Below the pieces are notes generated by a model. The model was not told the DNA's origin. It did no database searches and was given only the letters and a program-made list of their open reading frames with translations. Positions 49,701 to 59,010 of a stretch of DNA of 64,000 bases are shown piece after piece. The DNA comes from Schistosoma mansoni (lineage: Eukaryota > Platyhelminthes > Trematoda > Strigeidida > Schistosomatidae). The stretch lies in contig NC_031502.1 in assembly GCF_000237925.1 (NCBI RefSeq), positions 52,837,120 through 52,901,119 of the forward strand, read 5' to 3'. Position numbers and translations under genes: made by a program. Each line of letters opens with the position of its first letter. The stretch's first letter is position 1.

Positions 49701-50354
49701 TGTGAGCTCACAAACATGCATCTCACGAGACAGTCTTCTTAAACCATCTGGATCAGTCCCCTTAATAGCAGGGATATTCAGCATCTTATCAATAAATGCA
49801 TGGGCCACGATGTGCTTTTGACCAAATGCTTCCTCGAGAAGCTCTAACGCCTTTCGATAGCCTTCTTCTGGCTCAAGCAATGCACAGTGAACAATGGTAG
49901 CCTTAGCTTCACCATCACAATACTGAATCAAATAGTTTAACCTAGATCGGAATCCAACTCTTTCATCAAAACAGTCTTTGAAATTTCGTATGAAACTCCA
50001 ATAGTTCATGGGATTACCATCAAACCTTATAATCTCTCTCTTTGGTAGGTCTAAAGCTCTAGATATCATTGTTATCCAGTCTTTTCCAGGAGGAATATCA
50101 ACTGCAGGCGAGGCAAATGTAGACTTATACATCACCTTGTCAGCCACTTGGTTATAATGTTCTCTTCCCTTTTGACGCAACTGTTCCAGCTCGATTTCTC
50201 TTTCTGTCTGAGCTAAGCGTATTTTAGCTAATTCTAACTCTAACAAGGGATCCATTCGACAGCTATTTCCCCCAAACTGGTCATCATCATGAGTTTCTGA
50301 ATAGTGGGGAGACAATTCAGGAATCTGACCAGTTTTATGATTCACCATAGACAT
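46749..50354 (-). CDS. BEL/Pao-like polyprotein, 1201 aa, RT/RNase H/integrase cores missing, K-rich insert
   Basis: Residues 100-260 form the Pao-type gag domain (DUF1759-like; FDGNPMNYWSFIRNFKDCF). Zinc knuckles are C338/C341/H345/C350 and C371/C374/H379/C384. The aspartic protease motif is DSG at 459-461 in FLDSGSNTSLIADDL. ALGWTLFGP (587-595) normally precedes RT. The frame then jumps to the second half of RT (621-712, HLSGAISSPSRATFAL), with YVDG at 662-665 where YVDD is expected. An RNase H start is at 836-873 (FVDATEFAYGVVAYAR, LLAKSRVA). A Lys-rich block fills 874-962, and the integrase C-terminal part follows (CEWRFKLPRASHRGSVWGR, 983-1001), where the usual WE is WG. The catalytic cores of all three enzymes are absent, yet there is no internal stop. 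It can move only with enzymes supplied in trans (inference). Confidence 0.9.
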   Translation of the reverse strand: MSMVNHKTGQIPELSPHYSETHDDDQFGGNSCRMDPLLELELAKIRLAQTEREIELEQLRQKGREHYNQVADKVMYKSTFASPAVDIPPGKDWITMISRALDLPKREIIRFDGNPMNYWSFIRNFKDCFDERVGFRSRLNYLIQYCDGEAKATIVHCALLEPEEGYRKALELLEEAFGQKHIVAHAFIDKMLNIPAIKGTDPDGLRRLSREMHVCELTLTQMDYVSDLNSTKTIECMFLKLPLHLQREWVKVASRILKTGREPLFKDLCEFVKEQSDIANTRYGLLVSGDLSNRNQRQSVTVTKKPLDSEYKVRVSFANTSGSDVSPHVGPRTLGLSCLLCTGNHPLDQCERFRDKDVSERIEFVLRKKLCNVCLKANHIARNCRAPRSCTVKGCGWRHHTLLHRKQGEQRDSDSDACINTHFCTEGSVKRMQRPVAFAVVPVWIKNGEKIIQTCAFLDSGSNTSLIADDLADELGLEGKPKMVSLKTLSNESSLISKEVDVELHSIDFSSSVKVLKVLTVKKLPAVYRTVPTVHQMASWSHLKDTSFPRVEDENVKLLIGCNAPGVHEIKEKRMGKSNEPYAIKTALGWTLFGPYSETTRNMSIINHLSLKDEPETCKVKVHLSGAISSPSRATFALQKTILGNEARFPECIIQTAKEKFYVDGLLTSVDTLEEAKLVYSQLKEMLRLGGFNLTKWDSNNVELMKFIPEEDRVERNVNICLSVERNEGILGKEWNVRTDKIFRMCKLDVTPARKTILSYVASIFDPDGFIAPIVLPARLISQDACRLNLPCNEELPRECFIGWNCMLRGMKRLSKLLLPRCLVLGLYKPLPTQIYRFVDATEFAYGVVAYARFKDVSRQVHRSFLLAKSRVAKPKIKAPCDHNPKTTLRKPKKRKVTKPKVKTPKKPKVTLTKKSVNKTVKKQTAHIRRGIVHGVGKDAFVRVVNKSKDGSDKFKKANANRRQIMCSWNQNKIANALLERGCEWRFKLPRASHRGSVWGRIIKSIRRILQSLLFQKVLTDESLEMFLIEIEGIMNNRPFVKLVNDCDDLDVLTPNKLLLVYRGVSFDEAQMSKTRLYNERWKEAQQLANLFWNRWLREYLPTLQARSEWLDMRKNRQPGDSVLVNNTGSPRNLWPKAIVRQVNYGPDGRVRTVRLKTVTEEISRDIRNLCLLEEADCLSATVEKPERGVRLGGNVSYVHN
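46771..46780 (-). promoter_or_regulatory. Polypurine tract of the LTR element
   Basis: On the - strand TGGGGGGGAA sits immediately before the 3' LTR (TGTTAG...). This is the standard site for plus-strand DNA priming. It is also translated, as Gly-Gly-Asn near the polyprotein C-terminus. Confidence 0.85.
47466..47735 (-). other. Histone-H1-like lysine-rich segment within the polyprotein
   Basis: Residues 874-963 begin PKIKAPC, continue as repeated KPKKRKVTKPKVKTPKKPK-type basic sequence, then HIRRGIVHGVGKDAFVRV and VNKSKDGSDKFKKAN. The basic part resembles histone H1 tails; RRGIVHGV and SDKFKKA resemble the end of the H1 winged helix. It replaces the RNase H core and the first integrase acids. 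The foreign, basic nature is clear. Assignment to H1 is from memory of the family and uncertain. Confidence 0.5.
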
Positions 50355-50403
50355 TTAACAGTACTCAGTGTGTGGATTTTTGATGAGATACTGGTCGAAA
50401 CTA

Positions 50404-50785
50404 TGTAGGATTTATTTTGTCCTACAGATATGCTATTAAACTGTAAACGCGATACTGGCGATCTCAGAGTCTATGTGAAAGCTATAGTCAGAACAAGGAC
50501 AACTTGGCTTTAAACTTTATCTGTTTCTAAACATAAAAACAATTAGATTAGTACAATAATTAAAGAATTACAGTCATTAAGTGAAACGCACAAACATACC
50601 GACCAGTATTGCGTGTCTTAATAAAATGAATAAAATTTATGAGTCACACTAATATAATAGGATAATAATGTCTTTCAATTGGTAAGTCACATGCAACAGG
50701 GATAGTTTACAGACACATCAGACCAGATTGACGTGGTGGGAGCTTAAGCAACAATTTGATTGGTTAGTTATGGACATAACTAACA
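50404..50785 (-). repeat. 5' LTR of the BEL/Pao-like element
   Basis: 382 bp, nearly identical to 46389-46770. Contains AAATAAA-type sequences and would carry the promoter on the - strand. Confidence 0.95.
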
Positions 50786-51510
50786 GTTTTGGAAAGCAAA
50801 TAAATATGGAGCATATCAGGTGCAAATTCATCGCTAATTAGTTTGAAAACTGTAATCAATTTACGCCTAGTTCTTCGCTATGACAACGGGAATAGGTTTG
50901 GTTTAGCCAGTCGAGCATCGTACGGGAGCTTCGCTATTTCGAAAACCAGCCTAGATGCTGCTCTCTGAACCTTTTCCAAAAGCTCACAGCTTTTTCTTAA
51001 ACAGATGCTAGTCGAGTGTATGCAGTTCTCAAGTTTAGGAAGCAGGAACACTGTATACAAAGTCAAAAAACGTCAGCTTCGACATGACCAAAGGCCCTAT
51101 GTATTGACCATAAAGTTTCTAGACCTTTAGCGTCTATCACACGGCAGTGTGGAGTAGTTTTTGAGTCTTGGATAACAATGAATCATAAATCATTGTATGT
51201 CTGTTCAACAGGTAGCTCAATGTTATTCATCATGTATGGATCTGTACCTTGATGGCCAATATGCATCAAGATACAATTGGAAGTATTTATCGTCAACTAC
51301 CAGGTTTGTGACCATTCAGATAATTTCTCCAGGTCCTTCTAAAGTTCTAAGCTATCATCCTTACTTTGTGTTGCTCTCCATATCTTGACATCTTCAGCAT
51401 ATAGCAAAACCGATGATGATAGGAGGCGAGTAAAGTTATTTACACACAAGAGGAATAACATTGGCCCAAAAACTGTGCCCTGAGGCACTCCGCTGAGCAC
51501 AGTTTTCAAG
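50786..51510 (-). pseudogene. 5' part of the LINE interrupted by the LTR element (RT fragment)
   Basis: On the - strand 51510-51400 reads SGVPQGTVFGPMLFLLCV and LLYAEDVKIW (FADD changed to YAED). After stops, 51066-50878 reads YTVFLLPKLENCIHS, LLEKVQRAASRLV and LPYDARLAK, the RT thumb and 3' region. It continues beyond the insertion at 46388. 5'-truncated at about 51510, where SINE sequence starts. Confidence 0.85.
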
Positions 51511-51955
51511 CATCCACGATCTCGCCTCGCGAGATTCGAACCCAGGACCTATCAGTCTCGCACGTGAGCGCTTAATCTCCGATAATAATCATATGCTCAC
51601 TAGTGACTGGCTCCAAGAGGTATTTCCTAGAACTCTAGTGAGAAGGAGTGACCAGTGGAGTTCAAACACGTCTGTTGTGAGATAGGAACTCACTGAAGAC
51701 AATGGCGGACGGTTGCCCAATTTTGTGGATTGGTTGATGGTAGACATCAACACCGTTGGATGCCGGCTCAGTGGTCTCGTGGTCAAGCGCTCACGCGCGA
51801 GCCTGGAAGGTCCAGAGTTCGAATCTCGAGAGGTGGGATCGTGGATGCCTACTGCTGAGGAGTTCCACAATAGGACGAAACGGCCGTCCAGTGCTTGCAG
51901 GTTTTCTATGATAGTCTAGCTTCAACTGACTCATGATTTCAACTAAAAAATATAC
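51511..51955. mobile_element. Fold-back SINE with tRNA-like heads; intact hammerhead core on the right arm
   Basis: The right arm (about 51765-51955, + strand) has GCCGGCTCAGTGGTC (A-box region), B box GTTCGAATCTC (near 51819), then a hammerhead: CTGAGGA (51855-51861), stem II GTTC/GGAC, GAAA (51877-51880), loopless stem III CGG|CCG, cleavage GUC (51886-51888), stem I TACTG/CAGTG. The left arm (51511-51590) is the inverted tRNA-like part only, truncated at the LINE. The middle (51600-51765) matches the middle of 59919-60482 in reverse. Confidence 0.8.
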
Positions 51956-52724
51956 ATAAGACAAGCACACGTAAAAGCGCATATCACTTAGTCATCAAGG
52001 TCACAGATTACGAAGTACTTTGGAAGGATATAAAATACCTGGCTAGGCTAGAATGATTCATTCAATCTCCAAACGAAATAGACGAACTGGAGGTGCGGTA
52101 GAAGCCGCTATAATTCCTCCTCAATATAAACTATAGTTAATTAAAACACACTAAACTTTTCTAACTCTCGACAAACATTCTGGACGTGTTTATCCATAAG
52201 TTTCAAATTTATATAATATGTTGTTATTATACAAATCATATGATTGCTTTTTCTTCTCCATCAAGACAAAAACCTAACATCTTCACACTTTCTATGAACT
52301 GTAGCTTTGTCACTTAAATTCTGTTTTTCACAGAAAATATGAAAATGTTAAGGCAAATCAAAAAGCTTATCGAATCACATTTCTTCATCTAAAATGAAAT
52401 TCACACTAAAGCCTAGTTAATATTTGTTCGAATTATTGAATACAATTTCACTAAAGAAAGTTAGCTATACGCTGCATAACAGTTTTTAATGATTTCAACA
52501 TATATTCATTGACAGTTTGTACAAATTACATGCTTCATCTCCTACTATTTGGAATGGAACTGCAATTCAATATATTAGTATGTTATCAAATGTACTGATG
52601 GAACCTACCATAAAGGTTTCATTCACAATTATTATAGGGGTGGAAATTCATCATGAAACTCTATATCATTCATGGATAATAACTAATTTATTAATTCTTA
52701 TGATTTATCCGGTATTACTTTCTC

Positions 52725-53250
52725 AGAGTACCCCCAAATGCCCTGGTACGGCCGAAAGTGGGGAGAGTCCGCTCTCCCTCTCAAAATGCTATCACTTAGC
52801 CACGCATATATAGCCTCTGCCACGGAAGTCCTACTCACTGCCTTCTCGTGGTGGGGGTGTTGTTTACGAAAGTGAGAGGACGAAAAGCGAATGTCCGGCG
52901 CTTTAACCGGGTTGGTGGATACGGAAAGTCCACATAGGGGAGTTGGAAAAACCTGATTCCAAACCAATGGTGAACATGGGCTCCAGTATCCTGAGGGAAC
53001 AAATGGCGTATGAACCAATCGTTGATCACCGGTTACCATGGGACTGCATCTCCTTACGACGCCCCACTGCCTTGTGGACTAGACCTTTAGGTCAAAGGCT
53101 CCGGGTGTGGCCCTCTAAGAAAATCACCTGCTTCAGTTTGGGCACCTGGGCAGTATCACAGCCCTCAAGCAAATCGAATGAGATTTGTATGGCACATATG
53201 TATCTGGTGCTTCCTTGTACCAATATTTATGTGTTTAAATAAAATAGAAT
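52725..53250 (+). repeat. Repeat family 'X', second long copy
   Basis: Aligns over its whole length to 40205-40735 with moderate divergence and ends in AAATAAAATAGAATAAAATAA. On the strand opposite to the LAMP-like gene, 3' of it. Confidence 0.75.
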
Positions 53251-53259
53251 AAAATAAAC

Positions 53260-53965
53260 TTTCTCATAGTAAGAAAGTAGAAAATCTAATTTTACTTATA
53301 TGGTTTTAGTCTATACAAACTATAAGAGTGTTTCTAAAAATGTTATGTTTAAAAGTTCACAATAGATTTATTTAAGTAGTATGTGGATATCCCTTTCATA
53401 TAAGTATGTAGTTTTTATCATGTATAAATATAAATTGAAAAAAAAACTATTTAAATCTATGCAGTATTGAATCTCTCTTACTTTCAAGCTTTAGAATTCT
53501 CAATTGTGTCCACCCAATAGCTTACATGGATCAAGTTTAAAATTGTTGTCACAATGTAAGTATCAGATAATTTAAACGATAATTTAATGTACAATTCCTT
53601 GTTTGGAATGGATGTCATTCAGTGCTGTTAATAATTAACTATCTCATTCAATATTGATTTGACTTCACAGGCAATCATTTCCAAACAGAAATTCGAGAAA
53701 ACTGACAACTAGTAACTGGTTTTGAGAAATTTTTCAGATTTATATATACTGAATAACATGTTATCGAAAATGCAGGAATTCAAACAATAAATTTATAATG
53801 AACTGAATAATTTGTAACATATGAAAGATATTAGACGTAAATGTTTGGTTAGTAAAACAACGTATACGTCTAAATACAAACTGATCACATACAATTATTA
53901 AAATAAATTGATTGCTCAAAGAGAACAGGTTCATCATTTGACAAGTTAGCCAGTAATTCAAAGTA
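53260..53965. other. Intergenic DNA 3' of the LAMP-like gene
   Basis: Very AT-rich, no repeat partner noted. It should hold the 3' UTR and poly(A) site of the LAMP-like gene. Confidence 0.5.
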
Positions 53966-53970
53966 CTGTA

Positions 53971-56900
53971 TTATCTATAATGATCAACCCCAACTACTTG
54001 AGTTTCATCATTGCTTAAGCACAAGACGAATATCATGACCACAACCATAGTGAAGATAGATATACTCACAATGATGTATGTCAAATTTTCTTTATCATCT
54101 TTGGAACAATGTGATTCTATTTAATAGTGAAGAAATGAAACACAAAACTAAATTTAAAAAAAATTAAAATGCTATTTACTTGTATTAAATTTCGCTTGGT
54201 TTTCAAGACATTGCTCGTGAATGACTACATCACAGAACACTGCCTTACTCAATTCATATGTATGGGTGAACAAACAAACACAGAGAGCAGTGATGGAACG
54301 TTCTTACGACTAAAGAAGCCTTGGTAGTCAGAAAACTCAGACCACCTTTATAACCATGGATACAGATTATTCTAACCTAACAACTAATACTTTTCATACC
54401 ATATTATACATTTCCCTTCTTCGTTTACAATCACTACTTTGTTTATTAAACGTACATTTAGTCGACGTTTGTTGTTTTTTATACATAAATGCCATACCAA
54501 GTATACATATGACCGGACTGTTTAAAATTTATGGAACAAATATATCATATTTCCGTAGATTAACCCTATCTTATCATTACAATATAGAAAAGGGATTATT
54601 GAAAAACTGTCGATAAAAAGCACCTTTATATTATTTGCGCAACTAAAACTAACCTTTGCCAACGTAACTAGTTCCAGAACTTTCTCGAAAGGCTTCGACT
54701 TCAATACTATTGAATATTAAGCGGACTGTACTATAATTTCGGTCCGAAGGGCGAAGTTCGATTTTTAGTGCTTTAGTGCAATTGTAATATTGATCTTTTT
54801 GAATAGAAAATACTTCATCATCTGATGATGCATAAATTTGCTCTAAAATAATAAAGTATAATAAAAATTTGGAGGGTCAATGAGTTATAAAGTCCAGACG
54901 TTAATTGTTAAGATCAAGTAAGTTAAAAACACTAATAAGATTGTCGAAATAACAGTTACTAAGTGGTAATTGGCTACTTGCTTTTTTATAAATGTCTTGG
55001 AGTTTGGATAGGGATTTATGCTAAGTAGAATCAATTATATATCAGTTGTGACAGATAAGCACTAGCGACAGAAGATTTATTTTTTGAAGAACTGACTTAA
55101 ATTATAAAGGCTAATTACTGGGTTAAATAAACTCAGTGGCAGGGCGTATATATATATATATATATATATATATAATGCTCATCGAGTAGTTACGTTAAGT
55201 AATAGTTATATAATGACATATTGATTATAAACTAACATTGAGTAATTGGAAGAAAGAGGATTGTAACAACTAAAGTAATTGTTCGAAAATCAAGCTGTTG
55301 CTACGTTGCATAATATATAAAAAAGAAGAAGGAACTAACAAAATATTTTGATGAATGGTCAGTAGTATGGTAGTCATATAAGAATCAAGAGACCAATGTA
55401 GAGAAAAAGTAAAATACAAAAAGTGGAAGAAATATGAAATTATTTTGTCAAAGTTCTGCTACAACCTCCCCTACATCGATAGCCAAGGTAGAGAGAGTGG
55501 TTGTACAAACTTCTTTTGAATGTAAAGGTTTGATTTGTAAACATGGATTTCAATAGCTTGAGGAATATGTAAAAGACGAACTCGTAAACCATGCGGCAAA
55601 TTTATTAGTGTAGAGCTATGATGAAAAAGAAATTTCTTCGCTTGATTCTTTCCTTCTTTATTTATCAAATGTCGAAATAGGAATTTGATTCATAAAATGT
55701 AAGAATTTAGAAGTGACATTAGCTTCAATTCTTCTAATGTACTTCATAGTAAACTGATGACTATACTGGATAACAAATACTTTGACGTTTGAAATGATGA
55801 GTACTGTGTGGTGTGGTCTACTTATATCCTTATAAGTACTATATGTTGATGGTCAGATATAGAATGTATTTTGGCAGATGACCGATAAGGAAAGAACTGA
55901 AATGAAACGCAATTGGTAGGTGTTGAGTTGGCTTCCAGAGAACTCCAACAGAGCCTCCAGAGGCTCATAAAGAGCCCCAGCCAATCAGAGTACGATGGAA
56001 CATTCTAGAGTCCAACGTGGCATGCTACTATTGGTCGGTAGCAATATATGTCGTTAAATGGATTGGCTGAAATAGGATGTTGATTTAACATATGCTAACA
56101 TCTATAAATACCCATGATTTTCCGTACAAGAATGAACCTTGTAGTAAAGTGTTTCTCTCATACTCGAGTCTTCTCTCTGGTCTTCAAGTCGGTGTATAGT
56201 TCTAGCCTGGGGTTATCAGAATAGCTTAGTATCTGAATAAAGCGTTCAACCTACAAGACATAACAGTAGGAAAATACATAAACAATGAAATTAGAGAAGA
56301 TGGATTGATATTTACACAAGGAACAGTGAAGATTGAGACAATAGATTGTTATTTTGCAAATTAACTGTTTGCTGTATAGTTATCAGAATTTAGTGAGATA
56401 GTCTGTAATTTGTGTCTAAATACATTCGATTCTCTCCACTCATGTACTCATTCACTATAACTGCACTCGAATTATAGTAAGAAAAAATTATCAACTCTAA
56501 TATAAATATATTAAATTAAAAAGAAAATTGAAATATGACGAAAGAAATAGTGTATATCTTACTACTGATCATTTATTATTCTTTCATTATTAAATTGAGT
56601 AAACATCTAGAATTTAAACACTATTAACCATAATATTAACTTTACTTAGTATTGTTTGGGTCTTCGCATTGATGTTTTTAGGACTGCAACTGATCAAATT
56701 CATCCCATTGCACAAGAAGAATTGAAGTTAGAACATTTTTGTTCATAAATTCATTACATTAAATTAACTTTTGACCCTTATATATAATATCTATCTATGT
56801 GTAGTGTAAACATTTTATTTTTGCATATATTTTATCCGATAAAATTCATGAAGTTTCATTTATTGTTGTTGATTCCAGTTGGTGAACAAAGACTTTATAA

Positions 56901-57426
56901 ATGATGATAATTTTGAATTGAATTTAAACTTCATCTGATTGCACAAGCAAGTGGCTATCAGGACTCAGTAGCCGCGTGGATAGACGCGATGGCGTTTGAA
57001 ACGAAAGGTACTGGGTTCGAGTCACAGAGTGAACACCAACTCTGAGATGCAGGTACATCCAGCTGGCGAGTCCCAAATAGGACGAAACGCGCGTCCTGGA
57101 TTCCACTGCTAGCCACTATCCATCTTTGCTTACATAATATTAACTGATTTGAACATGTAGGTAGTTTTCTAGAGCGCACACATACACACAAATACACAAA
57201 TAAAATATGACCTACCATCATTCAATCTATAAAAAAAAGTAATTGAATCAAATGCATAAAAATCATTTGCATATAATTTGAAATTAAATGTTAATAGCCA
57301 TGGATTTTTTTGATTTGGATCTGCCCATTTCACTGTTAAAGAATTTAAATTAGAGTCACAATATCCAAAAAAATCTATATTTTTAACTGTAGAATTCAAA
57401 TAGGATGTAATATTATCCTTTGATCC
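53971..57426 (-). CDS. LAMP-type lysosome-associated membrane glycoprotein, 3' three exons (partial)
   Basis: Exons on the - strand: 57426-57216 (phase 0 in, 1 out), 54842-54654, 54116-53971 with stop; together 181 codons. The lumenal part has GYCDSNLNSLTVKW, a hydrophobic strand pattern LLTFNFKLY...FDSITFFYRLND, then YYNCTKALKIEL, IFNSIEVEAF and a final Cys (ESHC). This matches the order of the membrane-proximal LAMP domain, including the Cys spacing and the 'VQAF' motif. Several N-glycosylation sequons are visible (NIT, NST, NCT, NYS, NLT). A TM helix (YIIVSISIFTMVVVMIFVL) and a 14-residue tail follow. The tail (DETQVVGVDHYR) lacks the usual GYxx-hydrophobic lysosomal signal. The 5' exons (signal peptide, rest of the lumenal domain) are not found and should lie to the right. 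Confidence 0.75.
55800..56460 (+). repeat. Dispersed repeat hosting a solo LTR
   Basis: The two halves (55800-55920 and 56266-56460) match 22380-22668, which lacks the LTR. Confidence 0.8.
55921..56265. mobile_element. Solo LTR, 345 bp, with 5-bp target duplication GTAGG
   Basis: Starts TGTTGAGTTGG and ends CATAACA (TG...CA). Flanked by GTAGG at 55916-55920 and 56266-56270. Inside are a TATA-like TCTATAAATA (56101-56110) and AATAAA (56236-56241) in the + direction, as expected for an LTR promoter and poly(A) signal. No internal retroelement sequence adjoins it, so it is a solo LTR from LTR-LTR recombination. It differs from the BEL/Pao LTR above. Family not named. Confidence 0.85.
56942..57132 (+). 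mobile_element. Sm-alpha-type SINE with hammerhead motif, copy 2
   Basis: About 90% like 36546-36733. B box GGTTCGAGTC near 57014. Hammerhead: core CTGGCGA (57063-57069), where the invariant A6 is G; stem II GTCC/GGAC intact; GAAA (57084-57087); stem III CGC|GCG; GUC (57093-57095); stem I ATCCAG/CTGGAT. Probably inactive because of the A6 change. Just upstream of the LAMP-like exon at 57216, on the opposite strand. Confidence 0.85.
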
Positions 57427-57595
57427 CTAGATTAATGGAAAAGTTAAACAAGAAATATTATAATTAAAAAAAGATGCTTGTTATTAATTGAATGTAACTA
57501 TGCAAAATACAAGAGATTTTAATACAACATCTTACTAATTATATGAACTAAATGAATATAAAATGTGGTAAAGCAATTAGTCCCTTTTATAAATT

Positions 57596-58244
57596 TTGAT
57601 AGTGTAATAAGAAGACGAAGATTATCAGAACTTTGTGATATATTAACGCAATATATTTCGAACAATCTGATCACACATATACTTGTATGTTCACTAATTT
57701 AAATGTGCGTGTGTGTGGTCACAAATACATAGGGAGGAGCAATCGTGATCTCGAAATTAGGGTGTTTGAACATGTACAAAAGTGGTTGCAGAAACCAATA
57801 GAATCAAATGACTCATTAAGAATAAAGGATCAACATCCAACATCCTCTATTGTCAAACACATAATAGAAACAGGCCATGAGATTGATCTTAACTCGGCTT
57901 TTGTGGTGTAGTACAAAAGTGTAAAAGGGCGTATACTAAGGTTTATTGAATCCTTATCCATACGAAAATTTAAACCCACTTTGTGTATTAAAAAACAGTT
58001 TGTTCTCACCTTAAACCTACCCTGATCATATTAGCTTATTAGCCAGAGTGATTAGGTTTCAAATTGTTTTCATATTATTTTCATGATTATGATTATTATC
58101 CTTGTCTTCTCTAACCCCCCATTTCCAGTCTAGTTGACCATGTTCTTAACAAGTGTGTTATGTGTGATTAGATTGTTCGAAATGTATTGCGCTAATATAT
58201 CATCACATAGTTCTGATAATCTTCGTCTTCTTATTGCACAAAAT
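57596..58244 (+). mobile_element. Penelope-like GIY-YIG fragment with inverted ends
   Basis: Codons from 57687 read VCGHKYIGRSNRDLEIRVFEH, then SSIVKHIIETGHEIDLNSAFVV, a stop, and LRFIESLSIRKFKPTL, KKQFVLTLNLP. This is the GIY-YIG nuclease region with the YIG element and the downstream Arg and Glu/His-containing segments visible. The first ~85 bp (57596-57682) and the last ~95 bp (58150-58244) are inverted copies ('gaagacgaagattatcagaac', 'ttcgaacaatctgatcacac'). The RT is absent. One in-frame stop (57909-57911). Confidence 0.8.
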
Positions 58245-58499
58245 GTATTAATGAATAATTATTATTGAACAGAAATTTAGTATATAAAACTAATTTATAA
58301 TTAAATAAAGGAGGTTGCTTAGATCATAAATATCCATAATGAAATAAGGTAAAACTAATTAAGTGGATTTATCATTTGTGTCTATTAATTAATAAGTAAA
58401 TTTTCTATCTCACCTTGTAAACTTTTCATTAATATGCTAGTGATAAATGTTTAATATTTTTCGGTTATCGATAGTAAACTATTAATCTAAATTCCATTA

Positions 58500-59010
58500 A
58501 TATTGAAGAACATATGGAACTAAAAAACAACTATCAATTAAAATCAAAGTCAGGATCTTCCATACAAACATCAAGACAGTTCTACTATACAGAGCTGAAA
58601 CTTGGAGAATCACTACAATCTTCATCAAAAACGTACAAGTATTTACAGAAAATTATCTATATGAGATGCTCCAGATTCGTTGACCGGATACCATCAGAGG
58701 CCACCTACTGTGAGAAAGAACAAACCAGCTTCGAACTGAAGAGGAAGTTAGAAAAGGATGTTGGAAGCAGACAGGACATACACTAAAGAAATCATCAAAC
58801 TGTGTCACGATGCAAGCCCAAACTTGGAATCTTGAAATGAAAATGAGAAGTCGAAGATCAAGGAACACATTGCGTTAGGGAATTGTGGCAGACATGAAAA
58901 GCATGAATAGCATCTAGAAAGGATTACCCATGACAGATTTCTATGGAAAGTGCTGGTTGGTAGCATATGCTCTACAAAGGGCAACCGGCATAAGCAAGTA
59001 GGTAAGTAAT
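58500..59010 (+). mobile_element. RTE-type LINE 3' fragment
   Basis: Decayed frames read SKSGSSIQTSRQF, TELKLGESLQSSS and FELKRKLEK. From 58635 ('gtacaagtatttacagaaaa') it aligns with 14752-15115 and 28112-28475. The same order appears, on the - strand, in the better preserved element at 62880-63640. Confidence 0.7.

Larger units (their letters stand above)
46385..50789 (-). mobile_element. BEL/Pao-like LTR retrotransposon, non-autonomous, with target-site duplication
   Basis: Two 382-bp LTRs (46389-46770, 50404-50785) start TG and end CA in element orientation and differ at only two positions that I find. The flanking GTTT (46385-46388 and 50786-50789; GTTTT if the ambiguous terminal T is counted) is the target duplication. 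A purine tract adjoins the 3' LTR. A single long frame (50354-46749) covers nearly all the interior. I could not assign a primer-binding site with confidence. Confidence 0.92.
54843..57215 (-). other. Intron of the LAMP-like gene, holding a solo LTR and a SINE
   Basis: Joins G|AG across GTAGG...TTTTAG. It contains a (TA)n tract (55147-55174), a dispersed repeat with a solo LTR (55800-56460) and an Sm-alpha-type SINE (56942-57132). Confidence 0.75.

Noticed and set aside
50380-50403. tRNA primer-binding site after the 5' LTR
   Set aside because: The sequence after the LTR on the - strand (TAGTTTCGACCAGTATC) has no TGG at the boundary, and I could not match a tRNA 3' end with confidence.
55471-55668. 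65-codon open stretch on the - strand between LAMP-like exons
   Set aside because: The exons at 57216 and 54842 already join in phase 1 and give the expected LAMP order. Adding this segment has no good splice signals and no LAMP similarity.
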